Shown one piece after another: positions 48,490 to 59,000 of a DNA stretch of 64,000 nucleotides. The position numbers and the translations under genes are program-made. Source of the stretch: Edaphochlamys debaryana (Eukaryota; Chlorophyta; Chlorophyceae; Chlamydomonadales); assembly GCA_016858145.1 (NCBI GenBank), contig JAEHOE010000081.1:1-64000 (forward strand), given 5' to 3'. The notes beneath the pieces were generated by a model. That model was given only the letters and a program-made list of their open reading frames with translations. It made no database searches and was not told where the DNA came from. Positions within the stretch are counted from its first letter, which is position 1. Each line of letters starts with the position of its first letter.

Positions 48490-51400
48490 TGCACGATCGC
48501 CAGAGCCCTTCAACCACCTCCCAGCGCTCCTTGTGCGGAGGCGTGACAGTGGGGCACAGGGGCGAGGGGAGGCCTGCAGAGGGAGAGTCGGGTGGGGGGG
48601 GGCGAGAGCGCAACCCCACCCACCACCCCCTACCAGCCATCCATCCCCCTCTCCCCTCCCCATCGCAGGGTGATGCCGCCCTGCACGATCGCCCAGAGCC
48701 CTCAACCACCTCCCAGCGCTCCTTGTGCGGGGTCGTGACAGTGGGGCACAGGGGCGAGGGGAGGCCTGCAGAGGGAGAGTCGGGTGGGGGGGGCGAGAGC
48801 GCAACCCCACCCACCACCCCTACCAGCCATCCATCCCCCCTCTCCCCTCCCCATCGCAGGGGTGATGCCGCCCTGCACGATCGCCCAGAGCCCTCAACCA
48901 CCTCCCAGCGCTCCTTGTGCGGGGGTCGTGACAGTGGGGCACAGGGCGAGGGGAGGCCTGCAGAGGGGAGAGTCGGGTGGGGGGGGCGGGGGGCGCAAAC
49001 CCCACCCACCACCCCTACTCAGTAAGCCATCCATCCCCCCCCTTCCCCTCCCATCGCAGGGTGATGCCCGCCCCTGCACCGAATCGCCCAGAGCCCTCAA
49101 CCCACCTCCCAGCGCTCCTTGCGCGGGGTTGCGTGACAGTGGGGCACAGGGGCGAGGGGAGCCTGCAGAGGAGAGTCGCGGTGGGGGGGCGGCCGGGCGC
49201 AGACCCACCACCCATCCAACCCCTACCACGTAAGCCATCCATCCCCCCCCTGACCTTCCCATCGCAGGGTGATGCCGCCTGCACGATCGCCCACAGAGCC
49301 CTCAAACCACCTCCCATCTCCCTTGCGCGGGTGGTCGTGACAGTGGGGCACAGGCGCGAGGGGAGGCCTGCAGAGGGAGAGTGTCGGGTGGGGGGGCGCG
49401 GCGGCAACCCCACCCACCACCCCTACAAGTAAGCCATCCATCCCACCCTTCCCTCCCATCGCAGGGTGATGCCGCCCTGCACGATCGCCCAGAGCCCTCA
49501 ACCACCTCCCAGCGCTCCTTGTGAGGGGGCGTGACAGTGGGGCACAGGGGCGAGGGGAGGCCTGCAGAGGGGGAGTCGGGTGGTGAGGGGCGGGGGCGCA
49601 ACCCCACCCACCACCCCCATCCCACCCAAAGGGAAACCCCAGGACCCTGCGGGTCCCCTCCATGTCCCCCAACCGGGGACAGCGGAGGGCGGGGCCCCTC
49701 CGCATTACGCATGAGGGCAGCTAGCTGCGGGGTGGAAGGGTGTGAGGGCGGGGCGTCAAACGGGGGTATCCAGGGACGCAACCGGGGGGGCAAGTCCCCC
49801 ACCACCTCCATCCCACCCAAAGGGAAACCCCAGGACCCTGCGGGTCCCCTCCACGCCCCCCCAACCGGTGACAGCGGAGGCTAGGATTCCAAGGGCTGTG
49901 CCGCGTGCACAGGGAACGCTTCAGGGGAGGAGGAGGGCGGCTGTAAAGAGATGGAGGTACTGACTGCGGGTGGGTTCGCCTGGCATGCCTCGGGTTACGC
50001 GGATCGGTCCGGTCCAGCCCCTCGTCGGCCCCCACAACCCCGGCAATAAGCTGCCCAGCGCTAGTCCCAGTTAGGGGTGCTCACAAGCACCGGGTGATAG
50101 GGAGGAGAGGCACCCCGCGAACCCCGCGTGCCGGGTGCGAGTCGGGGTGGATGGGCGGTTTGGGCCGCCCTTGCCCGCGCATCACGTACTTCCCTTGGCG
50201 TACCTGTCTCTTGCGTCCTGCTCCGTGTGGTATCGGCCGTTTGTTTCTCCCGTGGCGTGAAACGGCAAGATGCAATCCGCGCTGGAAGGACAGGTATCAG
50301 TGACTACGTGGAGACGATCGGTGTGAAGCAGCACATGGGCACAGGGAGGAGCTGCAGGCACAGTCGTAGGTATAGGCGTAGGCGTGCATGGCCGGAGTGC
50401 TTCAGAGCGGCCCGCTGCTGAGCGGCGTGCAGCTGCATTAGACGCCTTGCAGCGTGTCAACAGTATGCGGGATGTGTCAGTTGTGCGCCCCCTTGCGTCT
50501 CGCCAGCGCGGTCAAGAGCGTCGTGCTCGCATGCGCAACAGCTGACCTCGCTCCCCAACGCTCCACGCGACCGCACTGCCTCCATACTCCACTCCAATTA
50601 CTGCATCAGTCTTAACGTCGAAGGTCTTGCACAGCAAACGCTGCTCAAACCGCGGTCAACTCAGCAGCATTCCTTCCCTCGCGGTGTAGACTGACCCCAA
50701 CGGGTTCGTGAACTGGCCGCTGGCCGGCGGGAGTTAGGCACCAAGGCGCGCTTCATGCGAGCTCTGTCGGCCCCGAGCCTGAACCAAAGGCTGCCCCAGC
50801 GCAAGCGCGTAGATGTATACTTAGATGTATAATGGTTACTGCTGCTGCATCGGGCCTGCACACTCCGAGCGCAACAGCGGTCAACGCGCGGCATTGTCCC
50901 TCGGGCTCGAACTTGCGACGCCCGGCGCCAGTCTGCAGCCTGCAGTGGCTTCCTCAGTGACCTGACACCCGCTGCGTTGCGTCCTGACCCAGCGGCTTGG
51001 CGTTGGCCTGCTACGGGCCCAGAGATGCGCGCGCTGCCCAATGCGCTCGCGGCAGGCGCCCCAACCAGCTCTCAGTGGCGAACCAAGTTCGCCTCGTTAC
51101 AAACTAGCAGCGTAGCATGCGCCTCGGCGACCTGTGCCAACAAATTGCAAAAGTCGGAAGCCCAGGAAGTCCGGCTTGGAGCTGCGACCTCCGAGTTTGT
51201 GCAAGGGTCAGCCCGCGGCCAAGCCCCCATCCTCCCAGCCGCAATTCAAGTTCATTTCGTTACAAGCTAGCAGCGTAGCATGCGCCTCGGCGGCCTGTGC
51301 CAACAAGTTGCAAAAGTCGGAAGCCCAGGCTTGGAGCTGCGACCTCCGAGTTTTGTGCAGGGGGTCGGCCCGCGGCCAAGCCCCCATCCTCCCAGCCGTC

Positions 51401-52091
51401 AGCAAACTACCGCACTATATGGGCTCGGGTTAAATACGTGGCGTGCGGGGTAGGCACGGCAAACTTCCAGCACAGTGGACACGCCCCCCACCCCCGGCAA
51501 AACACACACACACCTCCCCCGCCCCCGGCCGCCCCCATCCACACAACTTGCGCGTCGGGCATCCTCATGCACACATGCATGTGTGCGTTCTGCATTGGAC
51601 AGTTCTGTGGGTTTTGTTCTTTGTGTTTGGATGAGACTGTGGGCTTTGCTTTGCCATTCTGTTGTTGTCTGTCCTTTGGCTGTCTGCCCGTTGTTGTCTG
51701 CCCTCCTGCATTGCCTGGCTGGTAACGTCTGAAGGTGCCACCCCTGCACAGCAGATGCCAGCCTTGCTGCCTTGCCAGCTGCACAACTGCAAGGTGCAAC
51801 CCATGCACAGGTGCCAGCATAAGACACAGAACAATGTACTGAATATGAAGAAACAGAGGAGCAGAGGGTGGAGGGAAACAATTGTACCTGCCTGCCTCTT
51901 CCTGCCTGCGGCCTGTACCTGCCTGCCTGCGGCCTGCCTGCCTGCCTGCCTCCTCCTGCCGGCCTGCCTGCCTGCCTGCCTCCTCCTGCCTGCCTGCCTG
52001 CCTTGCCAGCTGCACGCCTGCAAGCCTCTGAACTGACAAAGTTAGGGTCTAGCTCATAGCCGGCTTCCTTGGGAATTATTTGGAATAGCTC
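48490..52091 (-). repeat. Right inverted arm of the foldback-like element
   Basis: Reverse complement of the left arm, including about six ~190-bp inner units (48490-49620), the unique middle and the 156-bp duplication. It differs from the left arm mainly by an expanded CCTG/CAGG microsatellite near 51900-52010 and by many small indels in the innermost kilobase. Confidence 0.9.
51890..52015 (-). repeat. CAGG-type microsatellite expanded in the right arm
   Basis: Tandem CCTG tetranucleotides broken by CCTCCTGCC steps; the left arm at about 33525-33567 has only a short form. It is the main length difference between otherwise matching arms. Confidence 0.85.
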
Positions 52092-52122
52092 AGACCCCCC
52101 ATCCTCGGGCACACCCTTACTG

Positions 52123-52130
52123 CCAGTGCG
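52123..52130 (+). repeat. 8-bp target-site duplication, right, of the foldback-like element
   Basis: Second copy of CCAGTGCG. Together with 33402-33409 it brackets the insertion. Confidence 0.85.
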
Positions 52131-52317
52131 CAGCGAAGGCCGGAGCCGGGGAGGGCTGCGAGAGCCGCACCACGGTGTGCTCCCGGAACTGATCAGCGAC
52201 CGAGCGACTCACGAGTCGCAGCGTGCAAGCGATCTCGTTGGGCGGCAGGAAGCTCGCGATGCGGCCGAGGATGTCGGGGCCGCAGACCTCAGCGAGCGCA
52301 CATGGGCTGACAGACAT
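52123..52317 (-). pseudogene. Ankyrin gene E, 5' part: F-box-like start of exon 1
   Basis: It encodes 65 residues beginning MSVSPCALAEVCGPDILGRI, with the F-box-like block SFLPPNEIACTLRLVSRSVA, and ends FAAHW exactly at the insertion. The next codon of the family (S in HWSAP) is found at 33401-33399 on the same strand, so the two pieces were one exon. The promoter end of the gene remains on this side, 18.7 kb from the body. Confidence 0.88.
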
Positions 52318-53171
52318 GACTAGCGATCATGGACTGTATAAGGGAGGTCAACCGGGGTGAGTTGCTGCTGCTTTGCGCTAATGGTGTCAATTTCGTGTGT
52401 CCTTGCCCCCTGGCGAATCCGGCCCACTCCCCCCAGATGCAGCTTATGCGTGTGACGCCTTCAGACCTCCCTTCCCTCCCCTCCCCTCCCCTGCACCCTG
52501 TGACAGCTACCTCCCAAAAGCCCAGGCGAGGCCCCGTGAGTCGCACGGCCCCGCTTGAAAGCTGCTTTGCGGCTACGAACCCGAAGCCGCAAAGGGCTGC
52601 TGCACCCAGGGGTGAGCTGGCTGCACCCGCCCCCGGCCCCGTGTGCTCTGGCTTTCAGGCCTGTGCCGCCAGCCCGCTAGGCCACTCCCCACCGCCGCTC
52701 CACCGCCCCCGGCTCCGGCACGCCCCAGCGCCTCCGCCCATGCACTGCCAAGCCCGCCGCGTCCCGCTATGTATACTCGGCGCGTACCCGGGGCGTGCAG
52801 GCCTAGGTCGGTCGGGCGCCTCGGGCTCGTCAGTGGGTAGCATGGGCCCGGGCCCGCTTCTGCAGCCCCGTACTCCTTGGATCTTCGCACGCCCATCTCC
52901 CCCGCCGCCAACAGACAGACAGACAGATGTTACAGGTGTTGACCCAACCCGCACACTCCATTAGGGCCAGAGTCGGGGCACACCGAGGACTCAGATCCGA
53001 CTAGCCCCTTGCGATCATCACACGCCCATCTCCCTCGCCATCAAGCATCAACGGTCAACACAACCGGTCCCGGTGAATTGTTGAGGCCAGCTCTCCGGAG
53101 CCCCCAGCTACGAACGCCCCTAGGGCCCTGGCCCCTCAGCCGACTCCACCGCAGGCCCACAGACATCCGTG
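52318..53171. other. Intergenic region between ankyrin E 5' end and ankyrin F 3' end
   Basis: About 850 bp with no gene recognised. The part near 53171 is homologous to the region below ankyrin E (about 30750-31088). It contains a short CAGA repeat at about 52911-52926. Confidence 0.5.
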
Positions 53172-55213
53172 CTACCCTCCCCCTCTCGCAACCGCCTCCA
53201 CTTCCGCTTCCACCCACGCCCGCACCTCCGCCTCATTGTTCACCCGCCACCCCGCCAGATCGGGAAATCCGCGGGCCACCACAGCTCGCGCCACTGCCAA
53301 GCGGGCCGCGTCCGCCGCCGCGGCCCAGTCCACCTCGCCCACGGCCCGTCGCAGCCAGCGCAGCGCCGGCAGGGGCGTCCCACTTCGTATTGCCTTGCTG
53401 ACCAGGGCCCTGCTCTCCTGCTGTGTGCTGGCCAGGGGCAGGCCCAGGCGCCGCAGGGCCTCCAGGGTCAGCAGGTCGCCGCACCTGGCCACCTCTAGAT
53501 ACAGCCTCTCAGGCGGACGGCTTAGATCCTGAGGGCAGGGAGACAGGGAAGGTAAGAAAAACGCGTGTGTGGGAGGCGCATTTCATCACCACCCCATCCG
53601 CAACTGCACACGGACATTGACTGGCAATCCAGTAAGGAAAGTGTGGGCATGTGGGCGGATGTGGGAAGCAAGCACGGCAACACCGACGGCCGGTGAACAG
53701 GAGGCGCCACACTACGTAATGCACCTGCGCCGCACCTGCACACCCGCGCCCCACTCCGCCAGCAGCTCGAGCACAGCCACGCAGCCGCCCCAGGCAGCGT
53801 CAGCCCAGGAATCTGGGCCGGGGCCCACCCCCCTCTCGTGCAGCCACGTCACCAGCTCCAGGCTCCCGGACTGGAGCGCTACACGAAAGGCCTCAGGCCC
53901 CGCGGCCTGCAGCGCCTCGGCCCCACACGCCTCCACCACCCAGCTGACCGTCTCCACGCTCCCCGAGCCACACGCACGAAAACACAGCTCGCTAGCCTGA
54001 GGCAGCCGGCAGCCCGCGGCGTGCAGCGCCCTCAGCACCTCCGTGTGGCCCCGATCTGCAGCTGTGCTGGACTGCAGTGGCCCCGGCCGCAAGCCCCGAG
54101 CCAGCAGCCAGCGTACGGCATCGGCCCGGCCTTCCTCGGCTGCTGCGCTGATTGCGGTGGCGTCGACCGGGAAGCCCATGCCCTCCACCAGCAGGGTCAG
54201 CCGGGCGACGCCGTCCGGGCAGGAGGGTGTGGATGACACGATGGTTTCACGACTCCGCACCGCTACCTGTTTACGGTTTGCAGACGGGAAAGGAACGGGA
54301 GCTCGGAAAGAAGAGCAACTGCCGGCAGCCTCCATGCAGCGCACACCTCAAGGACAGGGGCAACCCCTCCCCATGTGAATATGTTTCCCGTGAAAATGCA
54401 TAGCACCGTACATGTTTCCCGCTGACCCCCCACCTGCTCCAGCAGCCACACCACCTTGGCGGCCCAGTCGGGGGTGGGGCTTCGGGCGGCTGATGCGACG
54501 ACGGCACCGCTCAGCCAGCGAGGGCCACTGCTGCCTGTGCAGTCTGTGCACTCCCGCCACAGCTCCTGGAGGGTTCCCAGGTCGCAGCCCTCCGCCGCTG
54601 CTCCCAGTAAGATCTCCGCCGAATCGTGTTCGGTTGCGTCCGGTGGGCCCTTGCGCAGGAGGGCCCGCATGAGCTCCGGGTGACCCCCGCGCGCAGCGGA
54701 GGTTCCGTGCGCCCAGTGCCAAGCGCACCCCCCCTCCAGGAGCCACTCATAGATATCTGCATGGACCCCGTTGGCTGCGGCGACCAGGGGCCTACCCGCC
54801 GATGTTGGTCCCTCCAGCGGGCATCCCCGCTCCGCCAGCCAGCGGCACACATGCAGCTGGCCGGCGGCAGCGGCTGCCGCCATCAGCTCCGCGCTCGGGC
54901 ACAGCCCCGCCGCCGCCAGCGCCACCTCGAGGTTACCCGCATTTCCGCTGGCGGCCGTCAGGCACACCAGCTGCAGCCGGCGCTTGTAGGAGAGGGCGCG
55001 GCAGCCGGTGGGCGCGGACCAGTGCGCGGCGAAGGCACCAGCCGGAGAGGGCTGCGAGACCCGCACCACGGTGTGCTCCCGGAACTGCTCAGCGGTAGAG
55101 CGGCTCACGAGTCGCAGCGTGCAAGCTATCTCGTTGGGAGGCAGGAAGCTCGCAATGCGGCCGAGGATGTCCCGGCCGCAGACCTCCGCGAGCGCATTCG
55201 GGGTGGATGACAT
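53172..55213 (-). CDS. Ankyrin gene F: F-box-like/ankyrin repeat protein, intact
   Basis: Exons 54434-55213, 53736-54266 and 53172-53528 join in phase 0 and give 555 residues. The F-box-like block (GRDILGRIASFLPPNEIACT) precedes degenerate ankyrin repeats (GGHPELMRALLRKGPP, RADAVRWLLARGLRPGPLQS, HTEVLRALHAAGCRLPQASE). Exon 3 (from DLSRPPERLYLEVARCGD) includes PLPALRWLRRAVGEVDWAAA and ends in a charged tail. The exon 2 acceptor at 54267-54269 has a good pyrimidine tract and is the best phase-0 choice; a GAG acceptor 60 nt upstream is also possible. The start at 55213 is the Met nearest the family start. It is the closest intact relative of broken gene E and supplies its empty sites. Confidence 0.8.
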
Positions 55214-56014
55214 ATAATATGAGCTTTGAAGTCTTGTGCAACAACGGGACGTGGGCTGCTGCTGCTTTGCATTAATGGCGCCGACATCTGTGTTCCCAAA
55301 TGCCAATCTCCCCAATCTCCAGCCCCGCTCCAGCCGTCCTCGCAACCTCGCAACCTCCAGCCCAGCGCCCCAGCAGCATGCACGTGCACTGTGCCCTCCT
55401 CAGCTCCTGGCTGCAGCTTACACCTGTGACACTTTCAACACACTTTTTACCCCCGTCCCCCCCCGTTGGGTTGAGTCCAATTTCTGACCGTTACACACGA
55501 GAAGCCCAAGCGAGGCCCCGTCAGGCGCAACCCGCCCCGCCTGAAAGCTCCTCTGCGGCCACGAGCCCAAGCAGCTGCTGCCCCCTCCCCCGGCCCCGTG
55601 TGCTCTTGCCTTCAGGCCCGTGCCGCCCACCAGCTAGGCCCCTCCACACCATCGCTCCGCCGCTCCACCGCCCCCGGCTCTGCCCATGCCCTGCCGGGCC
55701 CGCGGCGTCCCCGTATGTATACTCCGCGCACGCTCGGGGCCCCGTTCACTCTAGGCCGGAACACCGGCCCCCAGCGCATGTCACACGTGGTCACACGAGG
55801 GCTCCTTCGTCCGGTCCACCCCTAGTCGCCCTGTCCGCCCGTCCGTCCGTCTGTCTGCAAGTCACGCCCGCCCGCCACGCGCCCGCGCGCGCTGCGGACC
55901 TCGACCGCCGGCCGCCGTCTCCCTGACTCGACCACCTTCCCCAAGTCCCCCCCCTCCAGCCCTCCCCGTCCGTCCACCGCCTCACGCCCCCTTACACATG
56001 CCCCTCCCGGAACC
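55214..56014. other. Intergenic region between ankyrin F 5' end and IFT122 3' end
   Basis: It should hold the ankyrin F promoter and the IFT122 3'UTR. TGTAA on the minus strand occurs close to the IFT122 stop (about 55992) and again near 55492; the second is at a more plausible distance for polyadenylation. No gene is seen. Confidence 0.45.
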
Positions 56015-59000
56015 TCACACCTTGAAGGGCGCCGCCCCCCGCTTGCTGGCCCCCGCCATGCGCGCCATAGCCCCCAGCGGCCCCCCCAGCAGCTTGGAGC
56101 CCGGCGGCCCCCCCCCGGCGCCCCCCGCATCGTCGTCCGCGTCCTCCCCGGGGGCCAGGCCCTCGGGCCGCACAGGCGCGCGGCTGAAGGGCGCTCCGCC
56201 CCGCTCCAGCGCCGCCATCTCGAACTCGTCCTGCGGGTGGGGTGGGGTGGGGGGCGGTAAGAGGCGGAGTGGGTGGATGAGGGCTGCCCAGGGCCGACTG
56301 CAAGGAAGCCCCCCCGCCCCCCGCCCCACGTCCTTCGGCCAACCACCACCCTCCGTGCAGAGCCGCCTCCCCCGACCCGACCCCATCAACAATCCTCCCC
56401 ACAACCCCCCCCCCCCCACCTGCTCGAAGAAGTGTCCGCAGGGTCCGCAGCACAGGGGCACCTCCTGGTCCATGACGCGGAAGTACTGGGGGGGGAGGGG
56501 GGGGAAGGGGTGGAGAAGGGGGTGTTTGTTGAGAAGGGAGGTGAGTAGGACGGGGGGACGGGTGAGGGGAGGGGGTGAGAGGGAAAGGGCGCGAAGGGCG
56601 CAAAGGACAGGCGAGCTGGACCAGGCGTGGCGGGTGCGCGCTGTGCGGGGGCTGCTAGGGGACTCGTCACCCGCTGCCCCTCACCTGGCGGGGGATGACG
56701 GGGTTGGGCCAGGGCCGCACCATGACCTGTGCGGGGGGGGGGGGGGGGGGGTTGAGACGAGGGGCGAGGGCGATGGGAACGGTCAGCAACCGAGCCGGAT
56801 GATGGGCGCACACACGAGCTTCCGCGGCCCCAGCGCCCCGCCATGGCTGCTGCCCGCAGCCCACCCCATCGCCCCCCCACCCCTGAAGGGCCGCTCACCT
56901 CCCCCGTCTTGAGCCGCCGCAGCATGGTCCGGTCCACGCGGATGGTGGTGTTGGGCACCATCATCTGGTGGTGGTGGTGGTGGGGGGGGGGGATGGGAGG
57001 GGGATGGGTTAGGAAGGGGGGAAGGAGCGCGGACGCATCAAGGTGAAGGACGCTTAGCCCGCCAGCCGGGGGAGAAGCGGCACGGCCGGCGACCTGCCTC
57101 ACAGGCCACCCCCAGCTTGCGCCCCCCACGGCATCCCCACCTGCGCCGCGAACGCGTCATCTATGCGGTTGATCTCGTCCTGGTCCAGCCGCAGCACGCC
57201 CCCGCCGCCCTCGGCCACCTTGGCCTGCCGCTCGGCGCGCTTGTCCTGTCAGGGGTTGGGGTTGGGGTTGGGGGGGGGGGGCGCGGGCATGAGGAGTGGG
57301 GTTAGAAGCAGGGGTGGGTGCCGATTCCGCTGCCCTCCGCCATCGGGCAGGCAGCCCCCTTCCAGCTCTCTCTAAGGACCCCGGGCTCCCCCCATTCCAT
57401 CCCGGCCGTGAGACGCGCGCTTGGGTTGGAGGCCTTCAACCGCGGCTGACCCTTCCCTTGCTCCTGCCCCACCCCCATCCCACAACCCCACCCCTCTCTC
57501 TCCCCACCTTGCGCGCCTGCTCCATGCCCGCGTCCTCCCCCAGCAGCCGCTGGGCCTCGTCGTCCTCCAGGCCGGGCTGGGGGGGAGAAGGGGGGGAGGG
57601 GGGGGGAGAGGGGAGGGAAAGGGTTAATAAAGGTGGGGCCTCGCGTCCCGCTCTGCTCTGCTCCGCCCTTCCCACAGCCACAAGCACCTCCTGCATCGCC
57701 CCATCCCACAGTCCCAAGGCCCCCTTTGGTCCCCTCCCTTCCCCGCAAGCACAACTTCCGTGCCTCCTGACCCCTCCTTCCACATACACACACGCCCCCA
57801 CCTCCAGCTCAAACTCCACGATGGGCAGGTGCTCGAACGTCACAAAGGACCTGGGGGGAGGGAGCGATGGAATGGGTGTTTGTTGCTGAGCGGGATCGCG
57901 CCGACGCCAGGCGGGAAGGGTTGGAGGTTTGGTGATGAGGGCAGGGTATATCCCGCCATATCCCCCCCGCCCCGCCATCCCCCCCCATCCCCGCCCCGCC
58001 ATCCCCCCCCATCCCCGCCCCGCCATCCCCCCCCATCCCCGCCCCGCCATCCCCCCCCATCCCCGCCCCGCCATCCCCCCCCATCCCCGCCCCGCCATCC
58101 CCCCCCATCCCCGCCCCGCCATCCCCCCCCATCCCCGCCCCGCCCCTCCCCCCCCACCGTATGAATGGCGCCCCGCAGTTGATGCAGTAGTCCCCCTGCG
58201 TGTTGAGCAGCGGGTTGGTGGTGGAGCAGCGCCAGCACACCGGCAGCAGGTCCTCCTTGTCGGAGAAGGGCCTGGGGGGGGGAGGGAGGGGGAGTGAGCA
58301 GGGCCGTGTGCACCCTCGTTTGGGCCCGGAACACGCCTGCCGCCCAAGCCCAAGCATGCAGGCAAGCTGCGGGCCGCCCCCGCGCTTGTAATCAAGGGCA
58401 GGGCGCTCAGCCGCTGCCTCCCCTCCCAGCGCGCAGGGCCCCGCGGCGAGAACTCAGCCCTCCCCCCCAGCCCCCCAAACCCACTTGGAGCGAATGACCA
58501 CCGACGCCAGGTCCACCTCCGCCTGCCAGGCGCTGGGCAGCACCAGGGTCTGCAGCTTGTTGTAGGCGAAGCGGGCCAGCTTGAAGGCGCCCGCCTCCAC
58601 GGCCTGGTGGGGGGGGAGGGATGGGGTGGAGGGGAGGAGTTAGGGCGGTATTGGATTCTTCAGCCCCCCTTACCCCCACCACACACACACGCGCGCCTAC
58701 GCTTCCCTGGCTTACACGAGCAGCCCTTCACCCCCATCACCCGCCCCCCATACCTGCTTGGCCATGACGTAGACCACGTTGACGATGCTCACCCCCAGCG
58801 GCACCTCCCGGGGGGGCAGCAGGCGCATGAGCAGGAAGCGGGAGGCGTTGAAGAGCGTGTCGGGGTGCGTGGTGCGGAAGGGGGAGTGCACGGACTTGTG
58901 GACCACGTCGTACGCGTAGTACACCTCGGCCCTGTTGTCATACGGGTGGGGGAGGGGGAGGGGAGGGGGAGGGGAGGGGGAGGAAGAGAGTTGGGGCACG

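Larger units (their letters stand above)
33410..52122. mobile_element. Foldback-like element, 18.7 kb, long inverted arms around a 184-bp satellite core
   Basis: The element has near-identical inverted arms (33440-36795 and 48490-52091), a core of about 63 direct 184-bp units, and an 8-bp target duplication. The outermost 30 nt at the two ends match only weakly (both contain AGT-x-A-x-G). No transposase or RT is visible, so it would depend on enzymes from elsewhere. Long arms containing their own tandem repeats recall Drosophila Foldback and Galileo elements, and 8-bp duplications occur in hAT, P, Novosib and Zisupton-type families; the superfamily is undetermined. It splits ankyrin gene E at codon 65. 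Confidence 0.85.

Noticed and set aside
33410..52122. Simple inverted duplication or chromosomal rearrangement
   Set aside because: An 8-bp flanking duplication and the uninterrupted paralogue site point to insertion.
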